A stretch of 64,000 nt of DNA from the NCBI GenBank assembly GCA_035647075.1, contig DASROF010000168.1, positions 1 to 64,000 on the forward strand, read 5' to 3'. This DNA comes from Gp6-AA40 sp035647075 (GTDB lineage: Bacteria; Acidobacteriota; Vicinamibacteria; Vicinamibacterales; UBA2999). A model generated the notes under the pieces. That model did no database searches and was not told where the DNA came from. It worked only from the letters and a program-made list of their open reading frames with translations. Below are positions 15,821-24,571 of the stretch, piece after piece (within the stretch, counting starts at the first letter, position 1; every line of letters starts with the position of its first letter). The translations under genes were made by a program, and so were the position numbers.

Positions 15821-17218
15821 TCAGCGGGCTTCGGCCAATGGCTCATACCGGCGCTCGAACACTCTATACGTCCAGGCTGGATCCCTCCGCGCGTCTGCGG
15901 GCACGCGCGTTAACGCCGCCTGGCGCATCTGAGCCACGATCGGGCTCGCCGCCACCGCCTCAGCTGCCGCCTGTCGATCCCACTCGAGGTGGTAATCCCA
16001 CGCCATGTCCCGGAGTGCGACGTACTTCTCTGCTGTGCGAAGCAGCCAGCAAATGCTGAGGGCAGCGACGAGAACTCCAGCGGTGATCGTCTGCCACTTC
16101 TTGCCGGGACGTTCAAGCAGTGCGCTCACCGCGACGTAGACGAGCATCGCGTACCCGATGCCCACCGGCAGCCCGATGCGGTCACGAGTATAGAGGAAGC
16201 CGAGGAAGCTGCCGCCGATGACGAGCACGCCACCAAAGGCTGCCAGCAGTCGATCGCGCGGCGGTCGCGATCGGATTCCGAGAAGCGTCATCCCCACCAC
16301 TGCCGTCGTCACGATCGAGGACAACACATGGAGCCACATCCATGGCGGCACATCTCCTCGAAGCAGGGACTCGATGAACTGAAATCGTCCGGCGCGCGGT
16401 TCAGACGCAAGCACCGTCAGAAGCGTCGATCCGATGTTGTACAACCAGAGCACCCACGGCATGTTTGCAAACATCGCCGCGGCGTCATCGGCGCTGATGC
16501 TCGAGAACCCGAAGCCCGTTTCCGGTGAGTCGAACGGAACTCCACCAGGACTGAATCCCAGCCGCGCGATGAGATAGATCACGAGACCCAGACTGGCGAA
16601 GGCGACACTCCGCCATGTGGTGGCTGGCGCTCTCATCAGCCAGGCGACCGCAGCGATCGGAACGATGAAGACGCCGATTTCCAGCCACAGCAGCGCGATG
16701 AGGGTCAGCGGCAGCAGCGTCCATTCATACGGACGAAACCGTGGCGTCAACGTAAGCAGCGCCACCGCGAGCACGATCAGCATCGACGCGGCGTAGGCAT
16801 TCAACGGTACGAACAGGAACAGAATTCCAGACGTGTGCAGGCCGACGACAACGGACAGGCCGATGACCGAAGCAACCGATCGGCTCCAGCCGCTTGCGTG
16901 GAACAGGGCCGCCAGGATGAGAAGACTCAACGCAAATTCCAGGAGCACGAAGATCTTGTAGGTTCCGAGACTCAGTCCGGCGATTCGGTACGCGACCCTC
17001 GTTCCCACGTCCAGTAACGGACGGTATTCAACGCTCTTCGTGAGGGAGTCGCTCACGAGCTCGTGCCAGGAGCGAGTATCGGCAGCCGCTGACAGATTGA
17101 CTGACGTATCGACGAAGGACCAGCGGACGGCCCGGAACGCGTGTCCGAGTGCCAGCGTCACGAGGAGGCAGAAGATGAAAGGGACTTTCGACAACCGCTG
17201 ACTATACTCTGGCGGCAC
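15821..17218 (-). CDS. Polytopic membrane protein, possibly GT-C-like, unknown function
   Basis: A 465-aa protein with about ten hydrophobic segments from residue 12 to about 400 and a polar C-terminal tail of about 60 residues (ending YRVFERRYEPLAEAR). An extracytoplasmic loop after the first helix contains VEYRPLLDVGTRVAYR, a layout reminiscent of lipid-linked-sugar GT-C glycosyltransferases, where acidic loop residues are catalytic. I see no decisive GT motif. The GTG start at 17218 gives a short N-terminus before the first helix. It is upstream of the MBL-fold gene on the same strand and divergent from the LecA-like gene at 17283. Confidence 0.7.
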   Translation of the reverse strand: MPPEYSQRLSKVPFIFCLLVTLALGHAFRAVRWSFVDTSVNLSAAADTRSWHELVSDSLTKSVEYRPLLDVGTRVAYRIAGLSLGTYKIFVLLEFALSLLILAALFHASGWSRSVASVIGLSVVVGLHTSGILFLFVPLNAYAASMLIVLAVALLTLTPRFRPYEWTLLPLTLIALLWLEIGVFIVPIAAVAWLMRAPATTWRSVAFASLGLVIYLIARLGFSPGGVPFDSPETGFGFSSISADDAAAMFANMPWVLWLYNIGSTLLTVLASEPRAGRFQFIESLLRGDVPPWMWLHVLSSIVTTAVVGMTLLGIRSRPPRDRLLAAFGGVLVIGGSFLGFLYTRDRIGLPVGIGYAMLVYVAVSALLERPGKKWQTITAGVLVAALSICWLLRTAEKYVALRDMAWDYHLEWDRQAAAEAVAASPIVAQMRQAALTRVPADARRDPAWTYRVFERRYEPLAEAR

Positions 17219-17282
17219 GTGGCTTGCCCTGTTGGCCGCCGACGCGCCACGCGCGTCACTGACAGAGGACGGAGGGCTTCGT

Positions 17283-17894
17283 ATGAAACGTCATATCGCG
17301 GCAATTTGCCTCCTGGTTGTCGCCACTGGCGCGATCGGGTCCGCAGACACGCTTGTCCTCATGAACGGACGGCGTATCCAGGGCGAGCTCCTGGGCGTGT
17401 ACGGGCGCGAGATTGAATTCGAAGAACGGGCAGGCGGTGCCCGCCGCGTCATGCGTGTCCCTCGCGCCGATATCGTGCGGATCGAGTTCCTCGAAGAGCA
17501 GTCCGGAAACCAGCAGGATGTGCGGCCGGTGATTCCGCCGCGGCTGCGCGAGCGAAATGTGACCGTCAGTCCAACCGCAGCGTGGACCGACACTGGTATC
17601 GACGTCCGCGCCGGTCAGGAGATCTATTTCCAGACGTGGGGGCAGGTCACCTGGTCGCCCAACAAGCGCGTGGACGCCAACGGCACCCGCGACTCAAAGT
17701 CCAACCCTGCCCGCCCGCTTCCGACCCGCAACGGCGGAGCGCTGATCGGGCGTATCGGGGATCGGGACACCTTCCTCATCGGCCTGGACGTGGGACCGTT
17801 CCGGATTCGCCAGAATGGACGCCTCTATCTTGGCGTGAACGACGACAATCTGGAGGACAACACCGGCTTCTATTACGTCGTCGTGTCTTACTGA
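17283..17894 (+). CDS. Small secreted protein with LecA-like C-terminal domain
   Basis: A 203-aa protein with signal peptide (about 1-21, ending GSA). A short N-terminal module of about 55 residues reads like an SH3-type or DUF4384-like strand set (ADTLVLMNGRRIQGELLGVY), a pattern common in acidobacterial exported proteins. The C-terminal 110 residues (AWTDTGIDVRAGQEIYFQT ... LYLGVNDDNLEDNTGFYYV) match the LecA/PA-IL-like domain of the protein at 13564-14790. A glycan-binding role is inference. ATG 17283 follows GGAGGGCTTCGT, an acceptable ribosome site. The next small gene converges two bases after its stop. Confidence 0.78.
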   Translation: MKRHIAAICLLVVATGAIGSADTLVLMNGRRIQGELLGVYGREIEFEERAGGARRVMRVPRADIVRIEFLEEQSGNQQDVRPVIPPRLRERNVTVSPTAAWTDTGIDVRAGQEIYFQTWGQVTWSPNKRVDANGTRDSKSNPARPLPTRNGGALIGRIGDRDTFLIGLDVGPFRIRQNGRLYLGVNDDNLEDNTGFYYVVVSY

Positions 17895-17896
17895 CC

Positions 17897-18127
17897 TCAG
17901 ATCGGGCGGCTGTACGGCGCCTCCTCGGAGGTGCCGCTACCGCCCTCTGCCAAGTGCTGGAGCATCCGGTGCCGGTGCTCGATTTCACGCTTGGTCAGCT
18001 CAACGTCATGAAACGGCGACTTCGATGCCGCTGACGGCACAAGATACGGCAGCACCCGCGCGCGACGGCCCTCCCGGTCCCGTCGAAACGTTTCAAAGCA
18101 CACCACTTGCGCCGACTGTGCGGGCAT
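17897..18127 (-). CDS. Small hypothetical protein
   Basis: A 76-aa open frame starting ATG 18127. GGAGG lies ten bases upstream, which favours a real translation start. The protein is basic and ends SPFHDVELTKREIEHRHRML followed by a Gly/Ser tail; no family is recognised and no membrane segment is present. The frame is open further upstream to 18274, but no good start signal lies there. It converges on the LecA-like gene with a two-base gap. Confidence 0.4.
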   Translation of the reverse strand: MPAQSAQVVCFETFRRDREGRRARVLPYLVPSAASKSPFHDVELTKREIEHRHRMLQHLAEGGSGTSEEAPYSRPI

Positions 18128-18251
18128 ATATAGCGATCCTCCATACCCATCCTGGCAGGACGCTGTGACAGGATAGGTCACACCAGCGGCAACCGACCGA
18201 ACAGCTGCCCTACCTGCGTCGGCGTACCGCCACTTCAGCGTTTTATGGCGA

Positions 18252-18280
18252 TTGACTTGTAAGGCGTGACACAAATATTG
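18252..18280 (+). promoter_or_regulatory. Possible sigma-70-type promoter for the cox-like operon
   Basis: In the 235-bp gap before coxS, TTGACT (18252-18257) is followed after 17 bases by the A/T-rich hexamer ATATTG (18275-18280). The -35 match is good and the -10 weak. The rest of the gap holds a partly palindromic GC-rich stretch near 18287-18312 and no gene I can support. Confidence 0.35.
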
Positions 18281-18362
18281 TCGTTCCGCCTTCGCTGCTG
18301 CGCAGCTTCGGCGAGACAGGCTCGCCGGTTAGCAGGCCAATCTCATCAACGGACGGACACGC

Positions 18363-18830
18363 ATGGTCCCGATTTCAATCACAGTGAACGGAAAAGTGCG
18401 CAAGGCGCACGTGGAGCCGCGAACGCTCCTGGTGCACTTCCTGCGCGAACAGCTCAATCTCACCGGCGCACACGTCGGGTGCGATACGAGCCAGTGTGGC
18501 GCCTGTACGGTGCTCATCGACGGGCGGAGCGCGAAGTCCTGCACTGTCTTCGCCGTCCAGGCAGATGGCTCGGAGGTCGTCACTATCGAGGGCCTTGCCA
18601 AGGGCGACCAGCTACACCCGCTGCAGGAAGGGTTCTGGGAAGAACACGGGCTGCAGTGCGGCTACTGCACACCGGGCATGATCATGTCCGCCGTCAATCT
18701 GCTGAACGACAATCCGAAGCCGTCCGAGGCGCAGATCCGGGAAGGTCTTTCGGGCAACTTCTGCCGCTGCACCGGGTATCAGCACATCGTCAACGCCATT
18801 CAGTACGCGGCGGCGAAGGGAGGGCGCTGA
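18363..18830 (+). CDS. coxS: Molybdenum hydroxylase 2Fe-2S subunit (CoxS-like)
   Basis: A 155-aa small subunit of the xanthine oxidase/CO dehydrogenase family. It carries electrons from the molybdenum centre to FAD. The plant-type 2Fe-2S ligands are Cys40, Cys45, Cys48 and Cys60 (CDTSQCGACTVLIDG); the second cluster uses Cys99, Cys102, Cys134 and Cys136 (QCGYCTPGM, FCRCTGY). All eight are present. Length is normal. The next gene, coxL, starts two bases after the stop. The partner large subunit is form II, so carbon monoxide is not necessarily the substrate. Confidence 0.93.
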   Translation: MVPISITVNGKVRKAHVEPRTLLVHFLREQLNLTGAHVGCDTSQCGACTVLIDGRSAKSCTVFAVQADGSEVVTIEGLAKGDQLHPLQEGFWEEHGLQCGYCTPGMIMSAVNLLNDNPKPSEAQIREGLSGNFCRCTGYQHIVNAIQYAAAKGGR

Positions 18831-18832
18831 AC

Positions 18833-21205
18833 ATGGCCTCTTCCCCTACGCTTCCCAAGCTGGTTGGCTCCCGTGTCAAGCGGCGCGAGGATCCACGGCT
18901 GATTCAGGGCCACGGCACCTACGTCGATGACGTGAAGATTCCGGGGCTGCAGTACCTGGCGTTCAAGCGCAGCGACATCGCCCACGGCCGCATCAAGTCA
19001 ATCGACACCAGCGCCGCGGAAAAGATGGAGGGCGTTGAGGCGGTCTTTACCGGCAAGCAGATCGCGGAACTGCTGAGACCGATGCCGATCGGAACGCCCT
19101 TCCCGTCCCCGGACCATCACGCGGTTGCGATTGACATGGTGCGCTACGCAGGCGAAGCCGTTGCCGTTGTCGTTGCCGCCGATCGGTACATCGCTCGCGA
19201 TGCTGCCGACTCGATCGTCATCGACTACGACTCGCTGCCGGCTGTCGTAGACGCCGAACAGGCGATGCAGGGGCAGCCCACGGTCATTCACGAGAAGTTC
19301 CCGAACAACATCGCGCTCGGTCCGATTCCAAGCGGCACCGGCGCGAGCCCCGATGGTAAACATCTGGACGATTCCGCGGTTGAGAAGGCGTTCAAGGACG
19401 CTGAAGTCGTCATCTCGCAGCGGATGTACAACCATCGGCTGGTGCCGAATGCGATGGAACCCCGCGGGGTGGTTGCGCATTACGAGCCGGGGAGGTCTTT
19501 CCTCACCATGTGGTCGTCCACCCAGAACCCCCACATCCTCAAGTCAATGATCGCCGGGATGCTCGGGCTTGGCGAGGATCAGGTTCGCGCGATCGCTCCC
19601 GAAGTCGGAGGCGGGTTCGGGGCCAAGATCAATATCTACGCCGAAGAGTACGTCTGTGCCGCGGTCAGCAAGCGACTGGGTATTCCGGTGAAGTGGATTG
19701 AGGATCGCTCCGAGGCATTCGTCGCGACGACGCACGGGCGCGACATCCTCTGTTATATCGATGTCGCCGCGAAGCGGGACGGCAAGGTGCTTGGCATCAA
19801 GATGCGGCTGATTGCCGACATTGGCGCCTATAACATGCTTCTGACGGCCGCGATCCCCACGCTGACGATGTTGATGGCGAACGCCACCTACGACATCCCG
19901 GCGATCCGGACGACGCTCACCGAAGTCTTCACGAACAAGACGCCGACCGATGCCTATCGCGGCGCGGGGCGGCCCGAAGCCACTTTCTTCGTCGAACGCG
20001 CGTTCGACATGCTCGCGCGCGAGCTGAAAATGGATCCGGCAGAAATCCGCAGGAAGAATTTCATCCCCAAGGACAAGTTCCCATACCAGACCCAGATGGG
20101 GGCCGTCTACGATTCCGGCGATTACGAAGCGTCGCTGGACTGCGCGCTCAAGGCTGCGGACTGGAAGAACCTCCTCAAGGAGCGCGACGAACTGCGACAG
20201 CAGGGCAAGCTCGCAGGTGTCGGGCTGGCGATGTATGTGGAAGTCTGTGGCATCGGCCCGTCAGCCACGCTTCCAACCGGTGGCTGGGAGCACGCGCAGG
20301 TGACCATTGAGCGTGACGGCCGCATTAGCGCGTCCACTGGCGCTTCCCCGCATGGCCAGGGCAACGAAACAACCTTCGGGCAGATGCTGGCCGATCAGTT
20401 CGGCGTACCGATCGAGCACATCACGATTCATCACGGCGACACAGCCGTGGTCAAGCAGGGGATCGGCACATTCGGCAGCCGCTCCCAGGCTGTTGGCGGG
20501 GCCGCGCTGCATATGGCGGGAACCAAGGTCCGCACGAAGATGGCGCAGTTCGCCGGCGCGCTTCTCGAAGCGGCGCCCGAGGACATCGTGTTTGAAAGCG
20601 GCAAGATCATGGTGAAGGGCGCGCCTGCCAAGGCGAAGTCGTTCGCTGAAGTCGCGTCGTTCGCCTACATTCCCGTTCCCCTGCCTGCCGGCATGGAGCC
20701 GGGCCTGAGTGCGGATGCGTATTTCGAGCCCACCAACAACACCTATCCGTTCGGTTGTCACATCGTCCTGATGGAGATCGATCGGGAGACTGGCGAGCCG
20801 AAGCTGCGACGGGTCGTCGCCGCGGACGACGCCGGTAATCTGATCAATCCCCTGATCGTGGAGGGCCAGATTCATGGCGGTCTCGCCCAGGGCATCGGCC
20901 AGGCGATGATCGAGGAAGCGGTCTATAGCGAAGACGGCCAGTTGCTGACCGGTTCGTTCATGGACTACGCGCTGCCTCGCGCGACCGACTTCCCGATGTT
21001 CGAGATGCACTCGACCTACACGCCAACGCCGGTGAATCCGCTCGGCGCAAAAGGCGTGGGTGAGGCTGGAACGCTCGGGTCGACGCCAGCGGTCGTCTGT
21101 GCCGCGGTGGACGCACTGAGTGAGTTCGGCGTGAAACACATCGACATGATGCTCAGGCCGGAAAAACTCTGGCGCATCATTCAGGGCCGGGGAGGTGCGG
21201 CGTGA
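18833..21205 (+). CDS. coxL: Molybdenum hydroxylase large subunit, form II CoxL-like
   Basis: A 790-aa molybdopterin-cytosine-dinucleotide subunit that holds the active site. ATG 18833 is chosen because it lies two bases after coxS and gives the standard VGSRVKRREDPRLIQGHGTY start; the frame is open further upstream but overlaps coxS. The active-site loop reads AYRGAGR at 374-380, the form II (putative) signature, not the AYxCSFR of true CO dehydrogenases. The catalytic base is Glu744 in GAKGVGEAGTLGS. The glycine-rich GGGFGAK loop is also present. Form II enzymes oxidise aldehydes or aromatic heterocycles in studied relatives, so an aldehyde is a reasonable candidate. The coxM start overlaps the stop. 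Confidence 0.92.
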   Translation: MASSPTLPKLVGSRVKRREDPRLIQGHGTYVDDVKIPGLQYLAFKRSDIAHGRIKSIDTSAAEKMEGVEAVFTGKQIAELLRPMPIGTPFPSPDHHAVAIDMVRYAGEAVAVVVAADRYIARDAADSIVIDYDSLPAVVDAEQAMQGQPTVIHEKFPNNIALGPIPSGTGASPDGKHLDDSAVEKAFKDAEVVISQRMYNHRLVPNAMEPRGVVAHYEPGRSFLTMWSSTQNPHILKSMIAGMLGLGEDQVRAIAPEVGGGFGAKINIYAEEYVCAAVSKRLGIPVKWIEDRSEAFVATTHGRDILCYIDVAAKRDGKVLGIKMRLIADIGAYNMLLTAAIPTLTMLMANATYDIPAIRTTLTEVFTNKTPTDAYRGAGRPEATFFVERAFDMLARELKMDPAEIRRKNFIPKDKFPYQTQMGAVYDSGDYEASLDCALKAADWKNLLKERDELRQQGKLAGVGLAMYVEVCGIGPSATLPTGGWEHAQVTIERDGRISASTGASPHGQGNETTFGQMLADQFGVPIEHITIHHGDTAVVKQGIGTFGSRSQAVGGAALHMAGTKVRTKMAQFAGALLEAAPEDIVFESGKIMVKGAPAKAKSFAEVASFAYIPVPLPAGMEPGLSADAYFEPTNNTYPFGCHIVLMEIDRETGEPKLRRVVAADDAGNLINPLIVEGQIHGGLAQGIGQAMIEEAVYSEDGQLLTGSFMDYALPRATDFPMFEMHSTYTPTPVNPLGAKGVGEAGTLGSTPAVVCAAVDALSEFGVKHIDMMLRPEKLWRIIQGRGGAA

Positions 21206-22050
21206 TCCCGATCACATTTGACTACCGTCGGGCATCGTCGCTTGATGATGCGCTGAAGGCCCTGGCGGCATCCGGGGGCAGCGCGAAGCTGCTCGCCGGC
21301 GGCCACAGCCTGGTACCGCTCATGAAGCTGCGCTTGAGCGAGCCCGGCACGCTGATCGACATTGCGCGGATTCCCGAGCTCTCCGGCATCCGTGACAAGG
21401 GCGGCCAGATTGAAATCGGTGCGACGACGGTGCATCACGCCGTGGCGACATCGAGGCTGCTTCTTGATCGCTGTCCCGTCGTGGCTGAGGCTGCGGCGAC
21501 GATCGGCGACACACAGGTGCGCAATCGCGGGACGATCGGCGGAAGTATGGCGCACGCGGACCCGTCGGCCGACATGCCAGCGGTGATGGTGGCGCTCGAC
21601 GCGGAAATCCAGATGCAAAGCGCCAAAGGTCAGCGGACCGTGAAGGCCGGCACCTTCTTTCAGGATCTCTTTACCGTCGATCTTCAGCCTGGCGAGATCA
21701 TTACGGCTGTTCGTTTCGCGCCGGTGAAAACGGCTGCGTACGTGAAGCTCTATCAGAAGGCGTCCCACTACGCGATCGTTGGTATCGCGGCGGTCCTCGA
21801 TGTGAAAGGCGGCACGATCCAGTCGGCGCGGATCGGGCTGACCGGTGCGACGACGCACGCGGTTCGTCTGACGAAGCTGGAGCAGGCGCTCGCCGGCGCC
21901 GCGAAGGACTCCGTTGAGAAGATCGCGGCAAACGCGGGTGCGGAGCTCCAGGTGGTGAACTCCGACATCCATGCCAGCGAAGAGTATCGGCGGGCGATGG
22001 TCGGCGTGATCGCGAAGCGTGCCGTGCTGGCCGCGCTGGCACGTGGGTAG
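21202..22050 (+). CDS. coxM: Molybdenum hydroxylase FAD-binding subunit (CoxM-like)
   Basis: A 282-aa subunit that binds FAD and passes electrons onward. FAD motifs AGGHSLVPLMKLR (near residue 33) and TIGGSMAHADPSAD (near residue 112) match the CoxM family, as does the C-terminal CO-dehydrogenase flavoprotein domain. GTG 21202 overlaps the coxL stop by four bases, showing translational coupling. The order S-L-M differs from the M-S-L order of classical cox operons. The cupin gene start overlaps its end. Confidence 0.92.
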   Translation: MIPITFDYRRASSLDDALKALAASGGSAKLLAGGHSLVPLMKLRLSEPGTLIDIARIPELSGIRDKGGQIEIGATTVHHAVATSRLLLDRCPVVAEAAATIGDTQVRNRGTIGGSMAHADPSADMPAVMVALDAEIQMQSAKGQRTVKAGTFFQDLFTVDLQPGEIITAVRFAPVKTAAYVKLYQKASHYAIVGIAAVLDVKGGTIQSARIGLTGATTHAVRLTKLEQALAGAAKDSVEKIAANAGAELQVVNSDIHASEEYRRAMVGVIAKRAVLAALARG

Positions 22051-22513
22051 CAAGGTTATTCGCCTCCTGGGTCAGGCGCTGCTCGCGGCGTTCATCGCGC
22101 TGCTGGTTGTGATGCTGACGTCCTATTTCGGTATTCCGCTGACGAGGGAGGCGGGAGGCACAATTGTGGCTGCCGGACAACGGCAGCCACCGCCGCAGAC
22201 GGTCGGCCAGACGGAAGAAGCGCTGCGTTCACTTGATCTCACCAACGAGATGGAGTCAGCCAGGGGTCGGCCGCTGCGGATGCGGCGCATCACCGTGCAG
22301 CCCGGTGGTGCGCTGGCACTTCACAACCACGTCGATCGTCCTGCGGTGACCTACATGCTGCAGGGCGAGATGACCTATCACCAGCAAGGCAAGCCTGACG
22401 TCGTGATACGCGCGGGCGACGGGTTTGCCGAAGGGCGCGCCACCACGCACTGGGGCGAGAACACCGGCACGGTGCCCGCCGTCTGGATCGCCGTCGATAT
22501 TCCCACACCCTGA
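22043..22513 (+). CDS. Membrane-anchored cupin-domain protein
   Basis: A 156-aa protein from GTG 22043, overlapping the coxM stop by eight bases. One hydrophobic segment (about 7-29) forms an N-terminal anchor or uncleaved signal. After a Gly/Gln/Pro linker, a single cupin barrel carries motif 1 as GGALALHNHVDRPAVTYMLQ, with the HxH metal pair, and a second motif near HWGENTG. The cupin probably faces the periplasm. Position inside the cox-eut unit suggests a linked role, but nothing shows whether it is an enzyme, a sensor or a carrier. Confidence 0.8.
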   Translation: MGSKVIRLLGQALLAAFIALLVVMLTSYFGIPLTREAGGTIVAAGQRQPPPQTVGQTEEALRSLDLTNEMESARGRPLRMRRITVQPGGALALHNHVDRPAVTYMLQGEMTYHQQGKPDVVIRAGDGFAEGRATTHWGENTGTVPAVWIAVDIPTP

Positions 22514-22525
22514 TCGCGAGGCGCC

Positions 22526-24571
22526 GTGGACGCACTGCGGCGTACGTTCCTTCTTGCCAACGCCTTCAAGGAGGGCGATCTTCCGCTCGGCGGAACGCGC
22601 GATGACGTTGTGCGCTCGGAGGCACGGCAGCAGCTTCTTGCGTATCGCGTCGGCGACATCCGTCGAGCGATGTTTGTCGAGGACAGCGTCAGCGAAGCTC
22701 TCGAACAGACCCGCGATCGCGCGCACGATTCCCAGCTCGACCCGTTGACGGTCGCGCAACTGAAGGAGACGCTGCTCTCCCCCGCCGGAGCCGCGTGGGC
22801 ACGGCATCACCAGGCCGCGCTGCCCAGCGAAGTGATCGCGGCGATCGCGAAGGTCCTGACCGACGAGGAGCTCGCGTCCGTATCGCAACGTCTGTCCAAT
22901 CCGCTGCCCAACGGGATCGGCGCACCAGGTCACTTCGGGTCCCGGATTCAGCCGAACAGTCCGGGAGATGACGACGAGGAGATCCTCTTCTCCACTCTTG
23001 ATGGGCTGGCACACGGGTGCGGCGATGTGGTCATCGGCGTGAACCCGGCGGCGGACGAAATCGACACGATCGTCCGGCTCGAGCAGCTTCTGGAGCGCAT
23101 CGTCCGGTGTCTAAACGTGCCCACCCGATTCTGCGTTCTCTCGGACATCGTCAAGCAGCACCAGGCGCAGGCGCGGACGCGAATAGACGTCGGCTTTCAA
23201 AGCCTCGCGGGCACGACGAAGGCTCTCGTCGGCATGGTCGGCCTCGACGTCGCCGGGATTCTCGATCTCGCCCGCGGTTTCGACGGGCTGTATTTCGAAA
23301 CCGGTCAGGGGTCCGCGGTGACCAACGGAACCGCGGAGGGTGTCGACATGGTGACACTGGAGTCGCGCGCCTATGGCGTCGCCCGCCATATCCACCATCA
23401 GACAGGCCGATGGATGATCGTCAACGATGTCGCCGGCTTCATCGGACCGGAAGTGTTTCGATCGCCGGTACAGCTCGAACGAGCCTGTCTGGAAGATCTC
23501 GTGATGGCCCGGCTCCATGGAATCACGATGGGCCTCGACGTCTGCGCGACGTTTCACATGGGCATCGCGCCCGCCGAACTGCGAGAGATCGCAGCCAGAG
23601 TCGTGCGTCGCGGTGCGCCCGCGTACCTGATGGCGGTGGCCGGCAACGCCGACCCGATGCTCGGCTACCTGACAACGTCCTTCCGTGAGCATCCAGCGTT
23701 GCGTCGCGACAACAACGCGGCGACCACTCCTGCGATGCGCCGGTGGTTCTCGGAGATCAACTCGACGTCGGGTGCCCAGGCGCTCGACCGTCTCGCCCAC
23801 TTGTACGCCTTGTACACCCGCGCCGGTGGGGAGAAGCGGACGACGGTCGCGCTCGAGGAGGAGGCCCGGCGCAAAGTCGTCGAGTTGCGAGAGCGAGGGT
23901 TCGACATCGCGGCGAATGACGCCTCCGGAACGGCCCGCGTGGATCGAATCTACAGTCACGCGCGGCAGGCCCTGTATGCGAGGTTGGACGAGGCGGTGCT
24001 GGGCGAGGCGGGCGGCACTCACATTCGCGTCCGAACGGTTGCCGTTGATCGCGATGATTACCTCGCCCACCCCACTGCCGGCGAACGGCTATCCGACGTG
24101 AGCGTCACGACGCTGTTGAGATCGATACCTCCCGGACTGCGCGAGATTCAGATCGTCGTGTCCGACGGGCTGAACGCGGATTCAATCAACGAACAGCTGC
24201 GCTCGCTGCTTCCCCCTCTACGGCGACGGCTCGCCGGCGAGGGCCACCGTCTCAGTGAGACGGCAGTCGTGGTGCAGAACGGCCGCGTGCGTGCCGGTTA
24301 CCACGTTGCGCAGCTGCTCCGTTCGGAGGTTTTGATACACGTGATCGGCGAACGGCCGGGCACTGGACTCAACACCGCGAGCGCGTACCTGACCTACGGG
24401 CGCGATGCCGCCGGCCAGCTGCGATGGGATCCGGCTCTCGATCATTCCTGCACGACCGCGGTATGCGGGATCCACCCGAACGGCAAACCGCCAGAGGCCG
24501 CGGTCGTCGAAATCGCGAGGACCGTTCAGAGGATGTGTGAGCAGCGCCGCTCGGGCGTCGCTCTGCGCTAG
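22526..24571 (+). CDS. eutBC: Ethanolamine ammonia-lyase, EutB-EutC fusion
   Basis: A 681-aa protein in which large and small subunits of adenosylcobalamin-dependent ethanolamine ammonia-lyase are one chain. The enzyme splits ethanolamine to acetaldehyde and ammonia. Residues about 1-415 match EutB. The substrate residues of the E. coli enzyme (Arg160, Gln162, Asn193, Glu287, Asp362) correspond by motif to Arg140 and Gln142 (GSRIQPN), Asn173 (GVNPAADE), Glu258 (YFETGQGSA) and Asp338 (GLDVCATFH). Residues about 415-681 match EutC, with IQIVVSDGLNADSI, VVVQNGRVRAGYHV, IGERPG and SAYLTYGR. The join is continuous with no stop or frameshift. Start is GTG 22526, 12 bp after the cupin gene. The EutB part lacks some N-terminal sequence relative to the 450-aa standard. 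No eut shell or reactivase genes are near. Confidence 0.93.
   Translation: MDALRRTFLLANAFKEGDLPLGGTRDDVVRSEARQQLLAYRVGDIRRAMFVEDSVSEALEQTRDRAHDSQLDPLTVAQLKETLLSPAGAAWARHHQAALPSEVIAAIAKVLTDEELASVSQRLSNPLPNGIGAPGHFGSRIQPNSPGDDDEEILFSTLDGLAHGCGDVVIGVNPAADEIDTIVRLEQLLERIVRCLNVPTRFCVLSDIVKQHQAQARTRIDVGFQSLAGTTKALVGMVGLDVAGILDLARGFDGLYFETGQGSAVTNGTAEGVDMVTLESRAYGVARHIHHQTGRWMIVNDVAGFIGPEVFRSPVQLERACLEDLVMARLHGITMGLDVCATFHMGIAPAELREIAARVVRRGAPAYLMAVAGNADPMLGYLTTSFREHPALRRDNNAATTPAMRRWFSEINSTSGAQALDRLAHLYALYTRAGGEKRTTVALEEEARRKVVELRERGFDIAANDASGTARVDRIYSHARQALYARLDEAVLGEAGGTHIRVRTVAVDRDDYLAHPTAGERLSDVSVTTLLRSIPPGLREIQIVVSDGLNADSINEQLRSLLPPLRRRLAGEGHRLSETAVVVQNGRVRAGYHVAQLLRSEVLIHVIGERPGTGLNTASAYLTYGRDAAGQLRWDPALDHSCTTAVCGIHPNGKPPEAAVVEIARTVQRMCEQRRSGVALR

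Noticed and set aside
18266..18832. Upstream extension of coxL to 979 codons
   Set aside because: It would overlap all of coxS in another frame. The standard CoxL N-terminus starts at 18833.
22000..22560. Cobalamin riboswitch upstream of the eutBC fusion
   Set aside because: The gap to the cupin gene is only 12 bp and no B12-box-like sequence was seen there or before coxS.
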